Below are positions 1-11,690 of a stretch of DNA of 64,000 bases, piece after piece. The stretch is from Inonotus obliquus (lineage: Eukaryota; Basidiomycota; Agaricomycetes; Hymenochaetales; Hymenochaetaceae): positions 558,001 through 622,000 of the forward strand of contig JAJHTX010000006.1 of assembly GCA_032164295.1 (NCBI GenBank), in the 5' to 3' direction. Position 1 is the stretch's first letter, and every line of letters begins with the position of its first letter. A program made the translations under genes and the position numbers. Under the pieces are notes generated by a model. It had not been told where the DNA came from. It saw only the letters and a program-made list of their open reading frames with translations, and did no database searches.

Positions 1-608
1 TACACTTTCCTCCGCCCTCCGTATCACTCAACGAGGGTGGGAGACCGTTTCGGTGGGAAATACAAAGTTGATTTGTTTGCATGATATGCAGCTGATGCTA
101 ACTTTACTTTCCTTGCCTTGACTGAATATTTTCTGTCTCTCATGAATCGCTGCTCCGCACTTGACTATCTGCGACATCGAGGTCTAAACCAGAGTTGCGC
201 TGTGCAGTCATTGAGAAAGTGGGAAGTACCGTCTCATAACAATCAGTCGGATATCATTGTGGCCTCGTCCTTTGCAGTTTGAGCAACAGAGTTGCTCAAT
301 TTACCCTGTCTTTGGCTAACACTGCGAATATCCGTTCCAACTTTGATTTGAGAATAGAAGATTATCACCACGTGACGTGGACATTCAAATGCAGATGTGA
401 TTCGCTTAGCCATCAACAAACCTGGACAGAGCTCAGCAAACAAAGAGCCAATTTGTGAGTTGAGGAAAGGCGTCCGGGATTATGTGTCCTTCTGAATTTC
501 TTTGATCACTAGGATCAATTGCAGTCAGTTCAAGAGCTTGAAGGATGGCACCAGTGCTTTAGGGCCAGGATTCCGTGACAATAGGTGGCATCAGGCATAA
601 GAACCGCC
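1..608. other. gene-less stretch upstream of the F-box gene
   Basis: I see no convincing coding exon here. A 66-codon open frame on the minus strand (243-443) has no recognisable motif. Agaricomycete F-box genes often carry a short upstream exon encoding a coiled coil, and a fragment near 513-575 could be translated, but no clean splice into the F-box frame was found. The stretch probably holds the promoter and leader of the next gene. Confidence 0.4.
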
Positions 609-1919
609 ATGGACAAACTACCCGTTGAAGCCCTCCAGAGCATTTTCCTCAGCACGTTACCGAGCATTGCCGAAATGAGGGACAAGTCAGTAAAGCCCTC
701 TCCCGGAATCGTGCTTCCGCTGCGTATTTCGCATGTATGCCGTCACTGGCGAGAAGTATCCATCGCGTTCGGAACGTTATGGTCTTTCCTTTCCATCCCC
801 AGAAATACGTATGCACATCGGAATGAGGACCTACTCAGCCTCTACGATACGTGGCTGCAGAGGACGAATGGATCACCTCTCAATTTCAAGATTGCCCTCG
901 TTGGTTCAGGGGATGGTGTGCCAGAGTATATCGTCGGCTCTCTAGTTTCCCACCACCGACGGTGGAGGGATGTCGATTTCGAGTGGAGTTTCGACGCTTC
1001 TCCTGAGTTGACGGGTATTGAGCTTACGCAAATGCCTATGCTGGAGTCGATACAACTAGAAGCCTACATTTCTTCGGATGAGGTGGAGACGATATTACCG
1101 CGCATCAGCTTCGCAAATTCCATACGGCTACAACGGTTCGATTTGCGTGGGGATATCAAGCATGAAAACGGGGAGAAGCTAATACACACATTGAGAAGAG
1201 CGCGCTTCGAGTGTAGGTGTTCGTGCGTGGAAGGAATCAAACAGTTCATGGACATATTGGAAGTTGGTCCAAACCTAGAGGAGCTCTATTTCACGTTTCA
1301 TCGTGCATGGGAAGTGTCAACGCAGCAATCCCTCCCGGCTCCCACCTTCCTGGTACACAATCTCCGAAAGCTCACGTTGCTCGAGCATCCATCATTCTTA
1401 TTCACGAGGCTGAAATTGCCCTCTCTAACGCATCTGACGTATCTGGTCGCTTCGCCCAAAGTTGACCTTTCCGCTCTGTCAGATTTCGTACTGCAATCCA
1501 ACCCTCCACTGCAAAGTCTTTCACTTGTATTACATCATGTCGCTGGTTTTCATTACGATGGCCCATCACAGGACATCCTCATCGCGGTGCTCCGTCGCCT
1601 CTCTGCGCTGCAAGAGCTCGAAATATCCCTTGGTCGAGATATGTCTTGGCTATTTCAGGAGCTCAACTTCGATAGTCATAGGACGTGCCCCGAGCTCCGC
1701 TCCTTTCGGCTATCTTCTTGGAGCGTCAGATACTTTGAGGACCGCCGTGAGATCGTGGATGCCATACGTAGCATGTTGCACTCCCGGCGCGATATCTGGA
1801 AATGTGCTCGGATCAACTCGATTCCAGTCCAATTTTCTGACTCGGACAAGGCCTACGATCAGCTTGTAAATTCGTTCTCCGACATGAACGGCATGAACGA
1901 TTTATATGTCGGCGTTTGA
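609..1919 (+). CDS. F-box-like domain protein
   Basis: This single-exon frame encodes about 436 residues. The ATG at 609 sits in a strong context (ccgccATGG) and leads straight into an F-box: LPVEALQSIFL at residues 4-14, then LRISHVCRHWREVS and GTLWSFLSI. The rest is leucine-rich with spaced hydrophobic segments (for example LRKLTLLEHPS and LQELEISLG), as in the degenerate leucine-rich repeats of the large agaricomycete F-box family. By family knowledge the F-box would bind Skp1 in an SCF ubiquitin ligase and the C-terminal part would choose the substrate; neither partner nor substrate can be read from the sequence. The open frame continues upstream of the ATG to 585 without another ATG, so a short upstream exon is possible. 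Confidence 0.8.
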   Translation: MDKLPVEALQSIFLSTLPSIAEMRDKSVKPSPGIVLPLRISHVCRHWREVSIAFGTLWSFLSIPRNTYAHRNEDLLSLYDTWLQRTNGSPLNFKIALVGSGDGVPEYIVGSLVSHHRRWRDVDFEWSFDASPELTGIELTQMPMLESIQLEAYISSDEVETILPRISFANSIRLQRFDLRGDIKHENGEKLIHTLRRARFECRCSCVEGIKQFMDILEVGPNLEELYFTFHRAWEVSTQQSLPAPTFLVHNLRKLTLLEHPSFLFTRLKLPSLTHLTYLVASPKVDLSALSDFVLQSNPPLQSLSLVLHHVAGFHYDGPSQDILIAVLRRLSALQELEISLGRDMSWLFQELNFDSHRTCPELRSFRLSSWSVRYFEDRREIVDAIRSMLHSRRDIWKCARINSIPVQFSDSDKAYDQLVNSFSDMNGMNDLYVGV

Positions 1920-2548
1920 GAAATAGTTAGACGCGTGCAGGTTAGTGCCAAATCTAGTTTTCCGCAACATACTTTGACGCTGAATTCGTGGTATCACTGT
2001 AGGCCATGTTGAGTCGATACAGATTCCATCATTTTTGACTTGGTCGGCTGGGACTTATTATGGTTTGTTTACGTTGGCGATTATGAAGTCAGTGGACTGA
2101 CAATGTTAGTAGTCTTTAATGGGACACGCTTCTGTGTGTGGTGCTATTTATAGGATATTCGGAAGGTTGGCTTGTTTGATTGTATTTCCTTAGTTGCACC
2201 ACTTCAGTAATGCTAATCACGAACATATCATCTACCCCATGTAATTTCGTTCACCCCATTGTTACAATAAGCATAAGTAAAAGTTGAAAGGAACCAGCTC
2301 TAAAAGTCGAACTTCAATTCGAAACTTGGGTCTACGTGTCTCTAACAATAGTTAGCAATTTACATAAATGTAAAAACGAGGGGTGTTATGAATGAAGATG
2401 TGATGTACCTCTAACGATGAAAGATCTACAGACTTTGGATTTCATTATCCCATCCTATCAAGAAAACGAAGGCGAATGAATTGAAAACAACCACAGGGTA
2501 GAGAGGAGTACCCCCCTCTTTCCCCAGCGACTCACGACTCTGACTCAC
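1920..2548. other. intergenic stretch between convergent genes
   Basis: AT-rich DNA between the 3' ends of two convergent genes (F-box on plus, PAQR on minus). It should hold both 3' UTRs. No coding or repeat signal was recognised. Confidence 0.5.
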
Positions 2549-4679
2549 TTAAACCAGGCACCCCTCGCCCGCAACACCCCATCTCATCTCTCTCATCCCC
2601 CACTTATGCTGATAAATCGCCAACACAATAAAAGCATGCCAAATCGCATGACTCCCTCCACCAATCCAATCCGTCCATTGCACCATACGCATCATCCCAC
2701 TTTCGGCACTCAATAAATAGACGAACCGTTCGGGGACGTGAGAGGCGTAGAAGATGAGGCCAATGATGTATGAGAGAAAGGAAGGTGAGATAGGTGAGAT
2801 GAATGAGAGGGTTTGGGAGAGGGTATAGAGGTAAGTTAAGTGTGCGAGAGGCGCGAGGGCTGTGAATGACATTCCGAGGAAGAAGGCTATTCGAATGGGC
2901 TATAGTATTGATGGGATAAGTACTTGACTAGCCGGGATGAAGAATAGGATTAGTGACCTTGTACCGCGGATCGTTGAACCAGGACATGAATGGAAATATA
3001 CTCCCTGCGATGCCTGTTATTAGACACAAGGAGAGATAGGCGAGTGCGGTTTGTGATTGGCATGAAAAACCATAGTAGACTACAGTTCCAACGCTAGCAC
3101 TTATGAGCCTACGGAGAAAATCAGCTTGGGCAGGAATTGAAGAATAAATAAGAATAGACTTACCATCCGATTCCGACATAGTCAACTCTACAATGGTTTT
3201 ACCATGATCAATCACCGGTTCCAGGGAAGTAGAAATAGCAGATTACATACCTAGCACAAAGCTCCATCCCAACCCGATGCGCACATCCGGACATCGTGTG
3301 CCATATTACACTCCCAAGCAAACAAAACATTGCAAACGCTGTGTACACTTGTTCCGGTCTGTCAGGGGGTACGGAGGCATAGTTGAGAGAAGGGAAGGAC
3401 CGGATGACAGTATGGAGAAGGGGTATCATGTGCGTGTAGATGTTTACTGCATTCAAGAATGAAGAATTGCTAAGAGGTCTTTGCAGGGAGACAAGTAGAC
3501 TTACGAGTCTCGTTGTGCAGAGCGAACAAGGAGAGCAGTATGATTGGCCATTTGTTCAGAGGAATGAACCTGCCAAAGACAATGAGGGTACTCTCCATCG
3601 AGGAAAAGGGACGATGCACACCTATAGCCGCTATTGACCCAGGGATTGTTCCTCCACTCTCTCGGCAAATCCTCATATACAACAAGTCTCGCACCGTCAA
3701 GCGATTTCTTAAGCGCCTCACTCATCTCTTTCGCGGCCTTTTCAAATGGACTATCATGTCCGTCTACACGATGAATTACGGCAGGTACCACGTCAGAGGA
3801 CAACAGTCTATCCAGTAACTTTGACAAAGTGCTTGTTGTAGGAAGGGATGGTAAAGTGTAATCATAGGATGACCCGGTAGAAACGGAGGAAAGGTGGGCG
3901 TGGAGAGAGTCGAGATGAGCTGAGAGGACTGGAAGATAGTTCAGAGGCTGGCTCAAGTCGAGCGAGGAAGACATCTCGCGAAATTGTGTTCGCACGTCAT
4001 GCAAGCGGGTCTGAACATCCGGTAGCGTAAACTCTGGCATGTGTGGCATATGAGGGAGATCAGGTAAATGTGCACGAAGCTCGTCCAGGAGAGATTGATA
4101 GGAGAGGTCGTGCAGGTGTGTTCGGAGGAGCTCCTCAAGAGTATGGGCGTCGAAGGGCAGGTCCGGAAGGTGTGACGAAACGTCTGAACGGATACGGCGG
4201 AGCATATCGAGCGTATCGTGAGCCCAGCTGAGTAGTGCCTCATCCATCATCAACAACGGTTCTTCTTCTCCACTGTTGTCTTTACCGTCCATCGAATTCG
4301 TCCATGACAACCCCAGTTCATCGGGGTCCGAGGATGAGGTCGAGAGGGATGATGGCGAGGCGGGAGATAGAGGTAATTGGGAAGAGGTGAGGCGCTGCTC
4401 TAGTTCGGCCAAGTGAGATAGTACGAGTACGCGTAGGGAGGCGAGAATAGGCGCAGTGGATGTCATGGACAAGTCCAAGGCTCCAAGAGACGACGAAAGT
4501 GGGCTGCACGAAGAAGAGGAAGAAGAGCGACGTCTATGAGTACCTGTCGGTCTTCGGTTGGCAATGCTTGATCGAGTTCTGCGTAGCTGAAGTTGACTCT
4601 GGTCTGTGGTCTCCCCTGGAGACAGGGAGTCCACTCGCGCCTGTTCTTGTACGTGGACTGAGACAGAGGACACAGTCAT
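2549..4679 (-). CDS. IZH3-like PAQR / hemolysin III family membrane protein
   Basis: Six exons join in frame to 614 codons plus stop: 4679-3622, 3569-3505, 3446-3251, 3187-3164, 3108-2958 and 2899-2549. The C-terminal half is a seven-helix PAQR domain. Motifs seen are WRNNPWVNSGYR, HNET-LNIYTHMIPLL, VIWHTMSGCAH, RVDYVGIGW, DPRYKPIRIAFFLGM, HVPERF and GGSHAIWHAF. The histidines in the IWH, CAH and SHAIWH segments match the zinc site of the family. The N-terminal 340 residues are serine-rich, then a low-complexity helical stretch with repeated HLPDLP- and HLHDL-type segments, which resembles the long soluble extension of yeast Izh3. Family members are membrane proteins linked to zinc and sterol homeostasis; this role is inferred. 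The fourth exon is only 24 nt. Confidence 0.88.
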
Positions 4680-5498
4680 AGCAGTTGAAGGAGCCTTGTT
4701 GCGTGTTAGCCAATGATACTGCCAAACGGGTTGGTAAAAGTAAGATGGTTAGTAAAAGGGAAATTTTGATGAAGGTGGCAGCGGCGAATCACGTTTGGTC
4801 TTGGTCTCCCTCGTGCTCTTCACTACGCACGTTGCAGTGGAGCTCCGAGACTGTGGAGATCAACGAATAAAACTGTGAAATAACAATATGATAGGGGTAT
4901 TGAGGTTAGTTATTGAGAGTGAGAGGCTGGAAGACAAGAGCAACAGACGCACAGACCTGGTATAAACACCACAAGAGAGGTGAAAAGAGTCGAAGAATGT
5001 GATTTTGGTTGCTTGCAAGACTATAGACTAGTCTCCAAAATTTTTGAAGGTGATGAGGTCCGTTTTGCTTTGAGGAATGTACACACGTTTGAGAGTTGCC
5101 TTGACTCTGTGTTTGCGATACCCGTCAAAGACCGACTCAGGCGTTGTGAAGTTGTGAATGAAAATAGCAAGGCGGTCGGTCGGCGAACTGGGCTTCCGAG
5201 GTCACATGATCAGTTTTTGCCGAGGAAAGGATGCCGACAAATCCTCCCTCCAACCTCGTCCTGTCGGAACAGCAAGTTTTCAACTCACTCGACATCGTTG
5301 TCTGGTGAAGTTGTGTGCGAGAACAGGGCCACAGTCTCGCCGAAGTTCGTCATCACGAATTCAATCCCAGCTTGATCCGTAGCCAGTTCGAGTCAATCGT
5401 TCTCAAGTTTAATTCTGTTTATCTTCTATATAATCATTGTGAGTAACTACATTCACGACCCTTTAGACATACTTATCATGCTTCCTACCCCATAGTTG
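4680..5498. other. intergenic promoter stretch between divergent genes
   Basis: This separates the minus-strand PAQR gene from the plus-strand peptidyl-tRNA hydrolase, so it should hold both promoters. From about 5180 it is also the left end of the segmental duplication: the sequence around 5200-5380 is repeated with changes around 11390-11575. A short upstream reading frame (ATG at 5479, stop after five codons) precedes the hydrolase start. Confidence 0.5.
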
Positions 5499-6198
5499 AT
5501 GCCCGTAACGGTGCCACGAATCCTTATAACAGGTCTGGGCAACCTTCCTCTTCCAAGAACTCGTCACAGGTGGCATTCACCCTCACACTCATTTTTTCTT
5601 TCAATACTAATGATTTTCTGTACAATGTTAGCATAGGACATTACATACTCGACTCCATCGCCGAAAGACTAGGCATAAAGTTAACTCTGAATGAGCGACT
5701 GAATGGGTTCATAGGAGAGGGAGAGGCAACACTCAATGACAGACCGGCACATCTACATCTTTTCAAGCCGCGTACGAACCACCACTCAAATTCGTCCTTT
5801 CCCACTAATAATGTTGCTCGTTGGCAGGACCACTAATGAACGTTCTTGGTCAATCCATTGGAAAGGCCTGTCGCGAAACGGTCCAAAACCCAAGCTCTGT
5901 TATCGTCATTCACGACACACTCAAACTACAACCTGGCCGCTTAAAAGTCAAATTCGGTGGTGGGCCAGACGGTCATAGAGGGATCCGGTCAGTCAACAAG
6001 TTCCTAAAGACTACAGATTACTTCCGTATTCAGACCGGTGTCGGTATGGCGGGTGAGGCGAGGGAGTATGTCCTTGGTCCGTTGAGTGCGTACGAGAAGA
6101 GTCATTACAGTGTGAATGGGAAAGGGACGGATGAGGTGTGGGGATGTATCGAGGATATTGCGAGGAGGATGGAACAGCCGCAGAAGGCTGATCAATGA
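5499..6198 (+). CDS. peptidyl-tRNA hydrolase (Pth1 type), intact copy
   Basis: Three exons (5499-5569, 5632-5771, 5828-6198) join in frame to 193 codons plus stop, the usual length for Pth1. The enzyme releases tRNA from peptidyl-tRNA dropped by ribosomes. Family motifs run in order: ILITGLGN with the substrate-binding Asn, RTRHSIGH with the catalytic His, PLMN, and VIHD with the conserved Asp. The loop that normally reads GHNG (Asn114 in E. coli) reads GHRGIRS here, so that Asn is Arg. The first intron lies inside the Arg-His-Ser motif. The ATG at 5499 is followed at once by the first beta strand, so no targeting peptide is evident. A broken copy lies 6 kb downstream. Confidence in the family is high; activity is inferred. 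Confidence 0.88.
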
Positions 6199-7106
6199 AA
6201 GACCATCTCCATATTTCTTCCGCCGGGCCCTTCGTCGTTCAGGGTATGACGGAGCCGAGAAGACGCGCATCAGGAAGAAACATATTTCCAGAAGTTGCAA
6301 GAACAGAGAAGCAGGAATCCCGTATTCAAGAATATGCTCAGAGTGCTTTGAATAGCTCGGAACGTAGAACGGCGACTTTGTATTGACTTGGAATGGACTT
6401 TGCTGGAAATCTATAGATGTTCTGCTGCATGCAAAATCCGGGAATTCCTCACCGATCCGATATTAGCGCTATTCCTTGGCACTAGGAAGACAAGTGGACC
6501 ACATGGATTTTATCTCTTCCTTCTCCGACTGGACTCGCAGCATGAAGATAATTATTGTCTACTATGCATAACCACCCCCAAAACGCGGTTCAACTCGGTC
6601 CGAACGGTATTCGAAATGCGCGACGTGACCGCCGCAATGTCATGTGCGATTTCCGACGCGTTCATCGAGGAGGACTCTCCCTTAGTTATCCACCACGACC
6701 AGCTGCAATCTGTTACATTTCAATGTGCGTACTTTGAATGATGCTCAATTAGGATCCTTGCGATGTTTGCTAGCAATGCAACGCTGTATCTCCGCGTACT
6801 TCGACTTCCATTGAGATCATAAGCGACAATCAGGTAATTTACTGGTGCTCTGCCACTATACGGACATGGGCTTCTATTCTTCCTCTCGTTCTTTCCGTGC
6901 CATCGCGCCGCTGAAACCGCATGACTCGACGTGCTAGTCCACTTGCCCTCGTCTGGCCTGACTCTGATTGACCTTATAGTATCCCTCATCAGACCCGCTA
7001 TGCTCTTGGAGGGTTTCTCAAAGAATATTGGGGATAGATATAAAATGTCGACTTTGAAAAGGAAGGATTGTGCCAGCAAAGTCGACTTCTCAGCAGCTCC
7101 TTCGAG
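6199..7106. other. intergenic region between the hydrolase and GH92 genes, copy A
   Basis: No gene was recognised. Most of this interval has a counterpart in copy B, except about 6165-6483, which is missing there; the deletion fuses the end of the second hydrolase copy to downstream sequence. The right end holds the GH92 promoter. Confidence 0.5.
7039..7045 (+). promoter_or_regulatory. TATA box of GH92 copy A
   Basis: TATAAAA lies about 60 bp before the GH92 ATG. A TATA box at the same spacing precedes the duplicated gene (13003-13009). The out-of-frame ATG just after it (7045) would be skipped if transcription starts about 30 bp downstream of the box. Confidence 0.55.
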
Positions 7107-10100
7107 ATGGGTCGCTTTCTGTCTCTGGGATTGTCCTCTTCCTTGACTCTACTATCCTTGCTTTCTTTCCGCCCCGCTGTGAATGCACAGCCGTCCCCCG
7201 AAGTTCAGAGAAGGATCTCAGCGGCAATTGCAGCTGCTAACTCCACGAATGGGACTGAAATTGATTATACAGCTTTCGTGAATCCCTTCATTGGAACAGG
7301 TGTGTGCACTAAACTAGATTGCCATTCGTAGTTCAGTGCTGATGAAGCGTCGTCAAGATAACTTCGGGGATGTTTGGTGCGTCTCTGCTTTTGAACTGTC
7401 GCGAGTAATGGCTAATGGTAATCATTAGCCCTGGAGCGTCCGTTCCCTTCGGCATGGTGAGCTGGCGCTTGTCCTCACTTTTGCTTGTTTATTTGCTTAT
7501 CTGTGATGCTGCATAGGCAAAGTTCTCGACGGACCTTACAGGATATGCGCCAGCAGGTGAGATGAGATTATCCGTGGTTGAGGTCGTGTGCTCAAGGAGA
7601 TATCGGCGAAAAGGATATGTCACTGATCCGACTCAGAGAATCCGTGGATTGAGTCCGTTACATGATAGCGGAACAGGATCGTCTCTCGGTGAGGTCACCT
7701 TTAAACTTCAGACGCAGCCGTACTCAAGACTATCTCATTGCCGCAGGATCCTATGGAAATTTTGAGATTATGCCTCTGCTGTGTCCTGGAGGGTTCGTCA
7801 CTTGCACAACTCGACTTGCTGATCGTGAACGGTTCCGGAAGAACGACACAGACGGTAAGTCTTCTTAGCTCTTATGTTGCCCCGCTTTCCCATATGCCAT
7901 GAGCTAACTTCCGGTCTTCTGCCGAATCTCACCTCCTACAGACGCCCTTCCAGGGTACTTCTCACAGACAATGGATAATGAAATTAAAATGGAGGCCACG
8001 TCGACGAGGCGGGCCGGTCTTGAGAGGTTCACGTTTCCTTCTGGGAGCAAACCGTACTTCGTGCTTGACCTTGCAAATGACTTGCCTGCGAGTTTTGCAG
8101 GCGGTACGATGGATACTGATCCGGAAGCTGGTAGAATTACCATTGGAGGCTTTTGGGGCCCAAGGTGCGCAGTGCTTTTGACGGTAGTGTAGGAGAGAAA
8201 GAGAACGAATAATTAATTGGTGATGCGTAGTTTCGGGCCGCTTTCCTTCCGTTATCAAGCCTTTGCGTGTTATGATCTTCTCACAAACGGAAATAGCTCA
8301 CAGAAGCTTGACGAGTTTGGCATGTGGACAGGCGACACGTATGTCTTAGCATCTATTCTTCACTTATATCGCTATCTTCGTCGTTTGACCGTTTGACCAA
8401 AACTAAAGTTGTTCTTTTACCTCGCTTCATGTAGCTTCGGTTTGGATCAAAAAGTACTTGGCGTTACACACTTGAATCTCTCATACAACTTGTTTGGCGG
8501 CACGCCCTATCAATCTGGTGCGCTATTCTCTTTCGCAGAGAATACAGACACCGTGACTATACGCGTCGGTATCTCGTTCGTTTCTGCCGAACAAGCATGC
8601 GCGAATGCGGAAAGTGAAGTGGGGGATGCGACGTTCGAGGAAATTCTTGCGCGTTCGAAGGCACTTTGGCAGGAGAAGCTAAAGAGGATTGAGATTGATG
8701 TACCGAATACCCCGCCAAATGTTACGGAGATGCTGTATACATCGCTATACAGATCATTCCTAACACCTGTAAGTCCCATTTGTTGCACTAGACTAAATCG
8801 GCCGAGTGAACGTGACGCGCATTCTGCAGAATAACGCTACTGGAGAAACACAAGGCGCATTCGCGAATACCACCTCACCATACTTCGACTCTCTTTACTG
8901 CAGGTATGTCCCGGAATTCAAGTCTCCTCACACCATCCGCTGAAAGTCGACGAATTTAGCTGGGATACGGCAAGTAGCTTCTCAGACGTACACGTTTGAC
9001 GAACTGAGTTGACACAAGCATGAATAGTTTCGTACTGTCTATCCGCTAATGGCGCTCCATTCTCCGAATGATTTTGCCGAGATCACCGAAAACTACATTG
9101 ATGGGTGGAGAAAGACGGGGTGGCTGCCGGAGTGCAGGTCAAATAATCTTCCAGGTTGGACGCAGGGAGGTTAGTCCCCTCTTCGTGACCTGTTAGTATC
9201 ATGAACGCCGAGTACGATTTATCGCAGGCTCAGACGGTGACAATATCGTATCGCACTTCGCTATTACATATCATAATGAGGCTGCGCAACTTGGCGTTGA
9301 CATCAATGAGATATACTCGGCGCTGAAGACTGATGCAGAGTTGAACCCACCTGAGTGGAACATCCATGGGCGACAGGTCAATGTCTATAAGTATGCTATC
9401 CTCGTTTCCCATACTGCTTTCACCAGTTGCTCACACATTCGTTACACAGACAGTACGGATATGTACCGTTTGCTGTGTTTGACCCGTCGAGTACTGGTCG
9501 GCAGTCTCGTGAGGGAAGTCGAACGCTGGAAGTGAGTGGGACCGTACCTGTTTTGTCTAGATATATTTACATAAAGTGTCGTAGTATGCGTTCAACGACT
9601 TCGGTGTTCGTCAAGTCGCTTTACTGCTGAACAACACTGCAGATGTGGAATTGTACACTGACCGTTCTTCAGTACGTCACCCCATCTTTCCACAGCTCGT
9701 CCTCTACTAACAAAATTTGGCTCAAAAGTCGTACCGAAATGTATGGGATCCTACAGTGCAAAGTGATGGCTTTGTAGGCTTCATGCAGAAGCGTTTCCCA
9801 AACGGGACTTTTGTGCATATCGACCCTACAGATTGCTCGCCTCAGGATACGAATTCTTCCCGCGCATGCTCGTTGTCCAATAATGAGAGTGGGTTCTACG
9901 AGTCTAGCTCATGGGAGTACTCTTTTTTCGCGCCTCATGACACGGCGCATTTGGTTGAGTTGATGGGCGGCGATGTACGCATTCGCTTCAGTATCTTCGG
10001 AAAATATGCTCATACGTCTTGCTTGGTGCTGGTAAAATTATAGGAGACGTTCGTTAGGCGCATTGACCACTTCTTTGAGGCAGGCTATTTCCTGGCTGGG

Positions 10101-10798
10101 AACGAACCATCCTTCCAGGTATGTATTCCGCTTCAGGAAGTATCGCCTGACATATTTTCGACGTACTTCCTTTCAGACACCCGTTGGATATCACTATGCA
10201 AACAGGCCAACGAAATCGGTTGACCGAGTTCATGACGTCGTGTTCACTAACTTTGATATTAGTGAGTCTGGTTTCGTTAAGTTCTGGTCAAACAATTGAC
10301 TGAGTATACGCTTAGCACCCGGTGGACTGCCCGGAAACGATGACCAAGCTGCCATGGCGACCCTTCTCATTTTCCACCTACTCGGCCTTTATCCGGGTGC
10401 GCATAGATACTAGACTGGCACGAATTCGGAACTGACATTAAACCCACCAATTTTTATAATCAGTTCCAAGCACTTCCCAGCTCCTCATCCTTTCTCCATT
10501 CACTCCGAAATACACAATACATAACACTTTCCTCAACGTCAGTACAACCGTCACCGTTCATAACTTCGACTCTCGTTCTGTACAGCGCAAAATCCCGCAG
10601 GGAGTCGCTGCTTACGTTCAGAACGTCACAGTTAACGGGAACCCGACGGAGTCTCGGTGTCATTTTGATTTTTATGATACGTTTAGGCTTGGAGGGGAGA
10701 TTGAGATCACTTTGACGGCGGATAAGGATGAGGTGGATAGTTGTGGTGGGAGTTTGCCAGAGTCGATTTCGACGGGCGGGTTTGCGTCTGTGCGATGA
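7107..10798 (+). CDS. secreted GH92 alpha-mannosidase, copy A
   Basis: About 20 exons assemble without a stop into roughly 830 residues. The N-terminus is a signal peptide (MGRFLSLGL, a hydrophobic LTLLSLLSF core, and an AVNA|QPSP cleavage site), so the enzyme is probably secreted. GH92 motifs follow in order: NPFIGT, CPGASVPFGM, GYVTDPTQRIRGLSPLHDSGTG, ALWQEKL, LYRSFLTP, SWDTFR, GWLPECRSNN, YESSSWEYSFFAPHD with the conserved Glu, and TPGGLPGNDDQAAMA with the conserved Asp pair. GH92 enzymes are calcium-dependent exo-alpha-mannosidases that trim mannan or N-glycans; the linkage preferred here cannot be read. The SWDT segment is a 10-nt exon (8960-8969) followed by a GC-AG intron (8970-9027). 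Many NxS/T sites suit a secreted glycoprotein. Copy B has the same gene structure. Confidence 0.92.
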
Positions 10799-11690
10799 AC
10801 TGTTTAAGAGGCGTGGCTATTGTTAATGCATTAGTTGTACATGTACGCAGCAGTGTGTAGGGACTAGGGGCGGACGCTCCTTCTTTGTCTTAGCTTCACC
10901 TGAATAGCAACTAATAATGTTACAGTCCTATAACGCGTTCCTTTGTCTGATCAGGCATTGAGTCCGTCCTGATGTCCGTTTATAAGCGCTTGATAAAGGG
11001 TGGAAGACCCTCTACCATAGAACATACCTCGCGACGATGATAAACAGCGGATTCAGCAAGCATCGACTCGGACTTCGACCACAGAATCCGGATGTCGTGC
11101 GGAACGTCTTTGAGTTGCCAATACCCGAGCAGCAGTGGCATAGACGCCAGACATCCATTACTTCGCCGGTGGTGTTTTATCGTTGTTACAAATTTGTAGT
11201 CCGTCACAAACTTCAAATGGCACCATCAGCTCAACTTTTCGTTGTTATGTTGTATCTCCCTTTGTTTTGCACCGGTTTTTCTGATTATCGCTGGAGGTTG
11301 AAAAGAGACTAAGGAAGACGAGATTTTCAACTTAGACGACGAACAAGTTTTTGTAGGTCGCGATCCTCGATCGAGGTTAGCCTTCCGAGATCACATGATC
11401 CGTTTTTGCCAAAGAAAGGAAGTAGAGGATACCAACGAATCCTCCCTCGACTTTTCTCGTTGGCGTCCCTGTCGGGTTTCAACTCGCTCAACATCGTTGC
11501 CTGGTGGAGCTGCGTGCAAGAACAGAGCCGCAGTCTCGCCGAAGTTCGTCATCACGAACCCAATCTCGACCTAATGTGATTTGTAGCCCATTTGAGTCAC
11601 CCGTTCTCAAGTTTATTTCTGTTTATTATCTACTGTAGATATTCACTGTGAGCAACTGTCTTATCATGCTTCCATAGCCTTGGTTGTGTC
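10799..11690. other. intergenic junction between duplication copies A and B
   Basis: The left part is the GH92 3' flank, with a counterpart after 16786. The right part (from about 11385) is the hydrolase upstream region, with a counterpart at 5200-5498. The junction of the tandem duplication therefore falls around 11130-11385. No coding signal was seen. Confidence 0.55.

Larger units (their letters stand above)
5180..11130 (+). repeat. tandem segmental duplication, copy A
   Basis: The block carries a peptidyl-tRNA hydrolase gene followed by a GH92 mannosidase gene, both on plus. The same order, introns and intergenic sequence recur in copy B directly downstream. Similarity begins near the shared 'tcacatgatc-gtttttgcc' segment (about 5205) and is still visible around 'gcggattcagcaagcatcga' (about 11045). 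Boundaries were placed by eye and are accurate to perhaps 50-100 bp. Confidence 0.85.

Noticed and set aside
7562..7687. Reading through GH92 intron 4 as coding (the frame stays open)
   Set aside because: The intron 7558-7613 is consensus, and removing it restores GYAPAG-YVTDPTQ as expected for GH92; the copy-B counterpart is also an intron.
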